Source: Sphingopyxis macrogoltabida
GTDB taxonomy: Bacteria > Pseudomonadota > Alphaproteobacteria > Sphingomonadales > Sphingomonadaceae
Direction of reading: 5' to 3'
Assembly (NCBI RefSeq): GCF_001307295.1
Contig: NZ_CP012700.1
Coordinates: 2,545,001-2,609,000, forward strand
DNA length: 64,000 bases
In this document: positions 59,031-64,000 of the stretch, piece by piece
Numbering within the stretch: the stretch's first letter is position 1
How the letters are laid out: every line of letters begins with the position of its first letter
Program-made: the position numbers and the translations under genes
Notes under the pieces: generated by a model
What the model saw: the letters and a program-made list of their open reading frames with translations, nothing else
Told to the model about the DNA's origin: nothing
The model's database searches: none

Positions 59031-60445
59031 CCGAGACTGTCCGGCGCCGCGATAAAGCCCGCGATCGCACTCGCCGCCGCGAGCGCCGGGCTCATCAGAT
59101 GCGTCCGCCCGCCGCGCCCCTGCCGGTTCTCGAAATTGCGGTTCGACGTCGCGGCGCAGCGCTCGCCGGGAAGCAGCCGGTCGGCGTTCATGCCGACGCA
59201 CATCGAGCAGCCGGGTTCGCGCCAGTCGAAACCCGCGTCGCGCAGCACCGCGTCGATCCCTTCCGCCTCGGCCTGCCGCTTGACCAGCCCCGACCCCGGT
59301 ACGACCATCGCGCGAACGTGCGGCGCCACCCGGCGCCCGCGCACGACATCGGCGACGATGCGCAAATCCTCGATCCGGCTGTTGGTGCAGCTCCCGATGA
59401 ACACGCGGTCGAGCCGCGTCCCGGCGATCGGCGCGCCGGACGAAATGTCCATATAAGCGAGCGCCCGCTCTGCGGCTGCCCGCGCCTCCTCGCCCGTCAG
59501 CGACGCCGGGTCGGGGACGACCCCGTCGACCGCAACGACCTGCGACGGGTTCGTCCCCCAGCTCACCATCGGCCGCACGTCGCGCGCGTCGATCCGCACC
59601 TCGCGGTCGAACCTCGCACCGTCGTCGCTCGCCAGTGTCCGCCAGCGGGCGACTGCGGAGTCCCACGCCGCACCCGCGGGCGCCGCGGGCCGGCCCGCCA
59701 GATAGGCGAAGGTCACCGCGTCGGGCGCGACCAGCCCGGCGCGCGCGCCCATTTCGATGCTGAGGTTGCAGAGCGTCATCCGCCCCTCCATCGACAGCGC
59801 CCGGATCGCTTCCCCCGCATGTTCGATCACATGGCCCCCGGCGCCGTCGACCCCGATCGTGCCGAGCAGGTGCAGCGCGAGGTCCTTGGCGTGGACATGC
59901 GGCGCCAGCGTTCCGTCGACCGTCACCCGCATGTTGCGCGACCGGCGCTGGCGGATCGTCTGCGTCGCCAGCACATGCTCGACCTCCGACGTGCCGATTC
60001 CGAAAGCGAGCGCGCCGAACGCGCCATGCGTCGAGGTGTGGCTGTCGCCGCAGACGATCGTCATGCCCGGCTGCGAGCGCCCCTGTTCGGGGCCGACGAC
60101 ATGGACGATGCCGCCGCGCGGGTCGCCCATCGGAAAATTCTCGATCCCCGCCTGCGCCGTATTCGCCACCAACGCCTCGAGCTGCGCACGCGCCTCGGCG
60201 TCGGGGACCCCGGCGGGGCCGGCCGCCTGCCCCTCGGTCGGCACATTGTGATCGGACAGTGCAAGCACCCGGTCAGGGCGGCGCACCGCCCTCCCCGCCG
60301 CAGCGAGCCCGGCGAACGCCTGCGGCGAGGTCACCTCGTGCAACAGGTGGAGGTCGATATAGAGCAATGTCTCGCCGTCATCCTCGGCGACGACATGCGC
60401 ATCCCAGATCTTGTCATAAAGCGTGCGAGGGACCGGGCGCGCCAT
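59027..60445 (-). CDS. leuC: 3-isopropylmalate dehydratase large subunit-like (LeuC family)
   Basis: 472 residues from ATG 60445. The [4Fe-4S] cysteines are present: [10 protein letters not shown] and [13 protein letters not shown]. Substrate motifs [26 protein letters not shown] and [20 protein letters not shown] are intact. It hydrates and dehydrates a branched dicarboxylate such as isopropylmalate or citraconate. It is transcribed toward its own small subunit. Operator E lies about 150 bases upstream of the start. Confidence 0.9.
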   Translation of the reverse strand: MARPVPRTLYDKIWDAHVVAEDDGETLLYIDLHLLHEVTSPQAFAGLAAAGRAVRRPDRVLALSDHNVPTEGQAAGPAGVPDAEARAQLEALVANTAQAGIENFPMGDPRGGIVHVVGPEQGRSQPGMTIVCGDSHTSTHGAFGALAFGIGTSEVEHVLATQTIRQRRSRNMRVTVDGTLAPHVHAKDLALHLLGTIGVDGAGGHVIEHAGEAIRALSMEGRMTLCNLSIEMGARAGLVAPDAVTFAYLAGRPAAPAGAAWDSAVARWRTLASDDGARFDREVRIDARDVRPMVSWGTNPSQVVAVDGVVPDPASLTGEEARAAAERALAYMDISSGAPIAGTRLDRVFIGSCTNSRIEDLRIVADVVRGRRVAPHVRAMVVPGSGLVKRQAEAEGIDAVLRDAGFDWREPGCSMCVGMNADRLLPGERCAATSNRNFENRQGRGGRTHLMSPALAAASAIAGFIAAPDSLG

Positions 60446-60593
60446 CAGGCCCTACCCTGCCGTGCGCCACTTTGCCGGCGCCCGCGATTCGCCGCGCCGG
60501 CGCGATGGCCGCATAATCCAAAAGCTGCCCTATCCATCACCCCGACGCTCCCGTCCCCATGCTCCATCTCCTGCCGGACAACGGCTCAAAAAT

Positions 60594-60609
60594 ACTTAGA
60601 AACCTAACT
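60594..60609. promoter_or_regulatory. Operator E of the ACTTAG-N4-CTAAGT family
   Basis: ACTTAG-AAAC-CTAACT, 11 of 12 arm bases match. It is 149 bases before the leuC-like start (60445), reading leftward. Confidence 0.6.
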
Positions 60610-60676
60610 TATATGGCACGGACAGCGCATCGGGCAAGCGCTTTTCCGCCAAATGTGCTTTTCACAAATAAGAAAT

Positions 60677-60692
60677 ACTTAGTACTTGAAGT
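60677..60692. promoter_or_regulatory. Operator F of the ACTTAG-N4-CTAAGT family
   Basis: ACTTAG-TACT-TGAAGT, 10 of 12 arm bases match, extended by AAAT and ATTT on the outside so that an inverted repeat AAATACTT-N8-AAGTATTT is exact. It is 68 bases after operator E and 225 before the TonB receptor start. Confidence 0.6.
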
Positions 60693-60916
60693 ATTTTCCC
60701 GACTTGCTAAAAGCCGATGCGGGAACGGAGGATGACGACGCACTGACGGCACGAGTCGAGGACGCCGAAGATGTCCTGCGCCGATACGAAAGACTGGCCG
60801 AAGCCAGCAGCAACTCCTGTTCCGAAGACATGACGAGGCCGGATGCGTACGCCGCATTTCCGACGCGATGGCGCGTGCGGAACGCGTCGTGGCACGGCCG
60901 CAAACGGGAGGATGTT

Positions 60917-63187
60917 ATGAGGACCGCTTTTCTTCTGCTTTCGACGGCTGCCGTCGCCTTGGCCGCCATGCCGGCGCAGGCGCAAACCGCCGGCGCCGCC
61001 AGCGATGCCACCACCGACACGGCAACGGGCGCCGACGACACCTATGGCGAAATCCTGGTGACCGCGCAGCGCCGCTCCGAAAGCGTGCAGGACGTGCCGA
61101 TCGCCATCTCGGCCTTCAACAGCGAGATGGTCGAAAGCAGCGGCAGCACCAATATCACCAGCCTCAACGGCCTCGCCCCCAACGTCGTCCTGCAGACGCA
61201 GGGCCTGGTCGCCAACGTGCCGATGATCTCGATCCGCGGCATGAGCACCGCCGATCCCGATCCCAATGCCGATCCCAAGGTCAGCACGATCATCGACGGC
61301 GTCTATATCCCCTTCGTGTCGAGCACGATGCTCGACCTGTTCGACATCGAACGCGTCGAGGTGCTGAAGGGCCCACAGGGCGTGCTGTTCGGCAAGAACA
61401 ACCTTGCGGGCACGCTCAACGTCATCACCGCGCGCCCGACCGACGATTTCGGGGCCGAGGCGCGCTTCACGCTGGGCTCGTTCGGGCTCAAACAGTTCCG
61501 CGGCAAGGTCAACAGCGGCCGCTTCGCCAACGACATGCTCGCGGCGAAGGTCGCGGTCAATTTCCGCGATTATAACGGCTACAGCCGCAATGTGATCACC
61601 GGCAACCGTCTCAACGGCAGCAACGTCAAGTCGGTGCGCGGCGCGCTCGACTTCGATCCGGGCGGCGCCTTCGATTCGGCGCTCGTCGTCGACTGGCTGA
61701 AGCAGAAGACGACCGGTCCGGCGCCGCATGTGCTCGACAACGGCGATCCCAACTGGGATCTGCTCCCCGACATCGTGAAGACCGACATCCGCAAGTCGGC
61801 GGTGCTGTTCGATCCGATCGCCAACACCGAAACCTATGGCGGCTCGCTCACTTCGAACCTCGATGTGGGCTGGGGCACGATCACTTCGGTGCTCGGCTAT
61901 CGCCACCTTACCTATCTGACCCGCGGCGACTTCGACGGGCTGATCACCCCAGCGCCGCAGCTCGACGTGACTCGCGACTTCTCCGGCAATTCAAAGAGTG
62001 CCGAACTGCGTTATGTGTCGCCGGCCGGCGAGCCGGTCGATTTCGTCGTCGGCCTCTATTACCAGACCGACAAATGGCGCCAGTTCAACACCGTGCTCGC
62101 AACCCCGACCACGACGACGCGCGCGCAGCTCCGCCAGGACACCGAAAGCTACGCGATCTTCGCGCTCGTCAACGCGCATCCGGCCGACGGGCTGACGCTG
62201 TCGCTCGGCGGCCGCTACAGCCACGACCGCAAGAAATACGACATCGCGAACCAGGTGTTCGTGAACGGCAACCAGGCCTCGTCCTTCGCGAGCAGCCTGA
62301 AGGCATCGTGGGCCGAATTCACGCCGCGCCTGACGGTCAACTACGAAGTCACGCCCGACGTCATGGTCTACGCCAATTATTCGCAGGGTTATAAGGCGGG
62401 CGGGTTCAACTCGCGCGGCACGATCCCCGAAAATGTCGGCCCCTATAATCCCGAACGCGTCAACGCCTTCGAGGTCGGGGCAAAGACCGACCTGTTCGAC
62501 CGGCTCCTGCGCTTCAACGTCGCGGGCTTCGTCAACAATTACCGCGACCTGCAAAGCTCGGTGACCAAGATGGGTGCCGTGCGCGCCGAGAATATCACGA
62601 CCAATGTCGCCGCGGCCAAAATCTACGGCTTCGAGGTCGAAAGCCTGCTGCGCCCGATGGACAATTTCACCATCGGCGCCAATGTCGCCTATCTTCATGC
62701 GCGCTACACCGACTTCTGCGCCGACACCAACGGCGTCTTCACCGACGGTTCGCCCGAGGTCGGCCAGTGCGGTCCGGCGGTGCCGATCCTGATCAACGGC
62801 GTTCCCAACGGCACCTTCGCGGTCCCGACCGATTCCTCCGGTCTCGACCTCGCCAACGCGCCGAAGTGGAGCGGCAGCCTGTCGCTCGACTATGCGATCC
62901 CGACCGGCTTCGGCGAGATCAAGCTGCACAGCGATGCGCGCTATTCGGCCCGCTTCAACACCTGGGGCCGCAGCAACCTGCCCGGCTATTACCGCGACGA
63001 AGTCGTGCTGCTCAACGCGAGCATCGCGGTCGCGGGTCAGGACGACCGCTGGAAGGTCACGCTGTACGGCAGCAACCTGACCGATCAGGACGTGATTTCG
63101 GGCGCGACCAACGCCGGCGCCACCCCGATCACGCAATTCTACCAGCCGCCGCGCGAGTTCGGCGTCGACTTTGCGATCAAATTCTGA
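60917..63187 (+). CDS. TonB-dependent outer-membrane receptor
   Basis: 756 residues from ATG 60917, with GGGAGG eight bases upstream; signal MRTAFLLLSTAAVALAAMPA ends QAQ. Segments: EILVTAQRRSESVQDVPIA (TonB-box region), plug with VEVLKGPQGVLFGKNNLAGTLNVITARPT, and barrel ending REFGVDFAIKF. It precedes a sulfatase by 69 bases in the same direction, suggesting uptake of a sulfated substrate. Operators E and F lie upstream. Confidence 0.93.
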   Translation: MRTAFLLLSTAAVALAAMPAQAQTAGAASDATTDTATGADDTYGEILVTAQRRSESVQDVPIAISAFNSEMVESSGSTNITSLNGLAPNVVLQTQGLVANVPMISIRGMSTADPDPNADPKVSTIIDGVYIPFVSSTMLDLFDIERVEVLKGPQGVLFGKNNLAGTLNVITARPTDDFGAEARFTLGSFGLKQFRGKVNSGRFANDMLAAKVAVNFRDYNGYSRNVITGNRLNGSNVKSVRGALDFDPGGAFDSALVVDWLKQKTTGPAPHVLDNGDPNWDLLPDIVKTDIRKSAVLFDPIANTETYGGSLTSNLDVGWGTITSVLGYRHLTYLTRGDFDGLITPAPQLDVTRDFSGNSKSAELRYVSPAGEPVDFVVGLYYQTDKWRQFNTVLATPTTTTRAQLRQDTESYAIFALVNAHPADGLTLSLGGRYSHDRKKYDIANQVFVNGNQASSFASSLKASWAEFTPRLTVNYEVTPDVMVYANYSQGYKAGGFNSRGTIPENVGPYNPERVNAFEVGAKTDLFDRLLRFNVAGFVNNYRDLQSSVTKMGAVRAENITTNVAAAKIYGFEVESLLRPMDNFTIGANVAYLHARYTDFCADTNGVFTDGSPEVGQCGPAVPILINGVPNGTFAVPTDSSGLDLANAPKWSGSLSLDYAIPTGFGEIKLHSDARYSARFNTWGRSNLPGYYRDEVVLLNASIAVAGQDDRWKVTLYGSNLTDQDVISGATNAGATPITQFYQPPREFGVDFAIKF

Positions 63188-63256
63188 CGAACTGAGCCGC
63201 GGCACGGCCCTGTCGTGCCGCGGCCCCCGTTTTCAAGACAGACCTGGGAGAGAGAC

Positions 63257-64000
63257 ATGGGCTGGGATGTGAATCGGCGCACCTTCGTCGGCGGCATGGG
63301 CGCGCTCGCCGCAGCGGGGCTCGCGCTGCCGACCTATGCGAAGAACGGCAAGAAGCTCAACGTCCTGATGATCGTCACCGATCAGGAACAGAGCGTCGCC
63401 AGCTATCCCAAGGGCCTGCTCGAAAAGCTGCCGCATCACCGCGAACTGATGGAACGCGGGATGCTGGTCGAAAACTATCATGTCCACACGACCCCCTGCA
63501 CGCCGTCGCGTTCGACGATCTTCCAGGGTCACCATACACAGCAGACCGGGCTGTTCCTCAACAGCGACAACGCCCCCAATCCGGTTGCGGCGGAGGATAT
63601 GCCGACGCTCGGCCACATGATGCAGGCGGCGGGCTATTACACCAGCTACAAGGGCAAGTGGCATCTCAGCCGGATGAATTTCGAACGCAACTGGCCGCGC
63701 GTGCCGGGCGGCATCTATCCCAGCACCGAACGGGCGATGGAGAAATACGGTTTCCACGACTACGGCTTCGACGGCGAGGAACTGGGGCTGACGTGGGACG
63801 GCTATCGCGCCGACATGTATGTCGCGGGCGACGCGGCACGCAGCATCTTCGACTTCGTCCGCCGCGACAAGGCGGGCGGTAAGCCGTGGTTCATGGTCGT
63901 CGGCCTGATCAACCCGCACGACATCATGTTCTACGACGCGACGGGCGAGCAGGCGAAGCACCGCACCCACCCCGATATCCTCGCGCCGCTGCGCCGCGAA
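63257..64000 (+). CDS. Tat-exported sulfatase, N-terminal part
   Basis: 248 codons are visible from ATG 63257 (GGGAGAGAGAC upstream) and the frame is open at the window end. The Tat signal NRRTFVGGMGALAAAGLAL is followed by the metal-binding KLNVLMIVTDQEQ, the formylglycine motif with Cys81 in PCTPSRSTIFQG, and GYYTSYKGKWHLSRM. It hydrolyses sulfate esters once Cys81 is oxidised by a formylglycine-generating or anaerobic maturase, which is not in the window. It probably lies in the same operon as the TonB receptor. Confidence 0.9.
   Translation, partial: MGWDVNRRTFVGGMGALAAAGLALPTYAKNGKKLNVLMIVTDQEQSVASYPKGLLEKLPHHRELMERGMLVENYHVHTTPCTPSRSTIFQGHHTQQTGLFLNSDNAPNPVAAEDMPTLGHMMQAAGYYTSYKGKWHLSRMNFERNWPRVPGGIYPSTERAMEKYGFHDYGFDGEELGLTWDGYRADMYVAGDAARSIFDFVRRDKAGGKPWFMVVGLINPHDIMFYDATGEQAKHRTHPDILAPLRRE

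Larger units (their letters stand above)
60446..60916. other. Gene-free divergent region with two operators
   Basis: 471 bases between the leuC-like start and the TonB receptor start. It is AT-rich at 60585-60700 and holds operators E and F. The part from about 60700 to 60916 is GC-rich and in an open frame with the receptor, but has no signal-peptide-like start, so I read it as a long leader of the receptor mRNA. Confidence 0.6.

Overview
The window is GC-rich alphaproteobacterial DNA, most likely from a sphingomonad of the Sphingopyxis type. The evidence is an inference from content: several large TonB-dependent receptors with sphingomonad-style plugs, many glutathione transferases, VOC and SMP-30 type enzymes, the aroQ-accB-accC block, rpoB-rpoC, and dispersed palindromic intergenic repeats. 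Genes are dense, many overlap by 1-4 bases (ATGA or TAATG), and TTG/GTG starts are common.

Layout. 1-14.5 kb is a catabolic region: SnoaL-like fragment, carboxymuconolactone decarboxylase-family protein, SMP-30 lactonase, two GSTs, a VOC protein, an acyl-CoA ligase divergent from a MetE-like zinc methyltransferase, then a tightly coupled minus-strand set (two alpha/beta hydrolases, an APH-type kinase, an enolase paralogue, a D-2-hydroxyacid dehydrogenase), a second acyl-CoA ligase, a MarR regulator and an FMN reductase. 14.8-18.2 kb is housekeeping (thiSG, aroQ, accBC). 18.4-20.7 kb holds two different L,D-transpeptidases. 20.9-27.4 kb holds an ArsC-family protein and a MacAB/NodT-type tripartite exporter with an attached serine hydrolase. 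27.4-37.9 kb is an accessory region with an SDR, a prolyl-peptidase-like hydrolase, LysR, amidohydrolase, MFS, 2OG-Fe(II) oxygenase, TonB receptor and M24-family protein, ending in a truncated-looking gene beside tRNA-Trp. 38-44.3 kb carries a DMT exporter, GST, Hsp70-like protein, recF, a small pspC-type operon with a sigma-54 promoter, a VOC protein and a WYL regulator. 44.4-52.9 kb is rpoC-rpoB. 53-64 kb is again accessory/catabolic: a low-GC orphan, DUF4197, TetR, TonB receptor, MarR, convergent leuD-like and leuC-like genes, another TonB receptor and the start of a sulfatase.

Main observation: a 16-bp inverted repeat, ACTTAG-N4-CTAAGT, occurs seven times, always between genes and always next to catabolic genes, TonB receptors or MarR/TetR regulators, in both the 5-14.6 kb and the 55-61 kb regions. 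It never appears in the housekeeping blocks I read. This suggests that the two catabolic regions, 40 kb apart, form one regulon under a MarR/TetR-type repressor. Within the first region, a kinase / enolase-like / 2-hydroxyacid dehydrogenase / hydrolase cluster whose enolase has lost its active-site histidine is the best candidate for an undescribed pathway. Substrate assignments are not possible from sequence alone.
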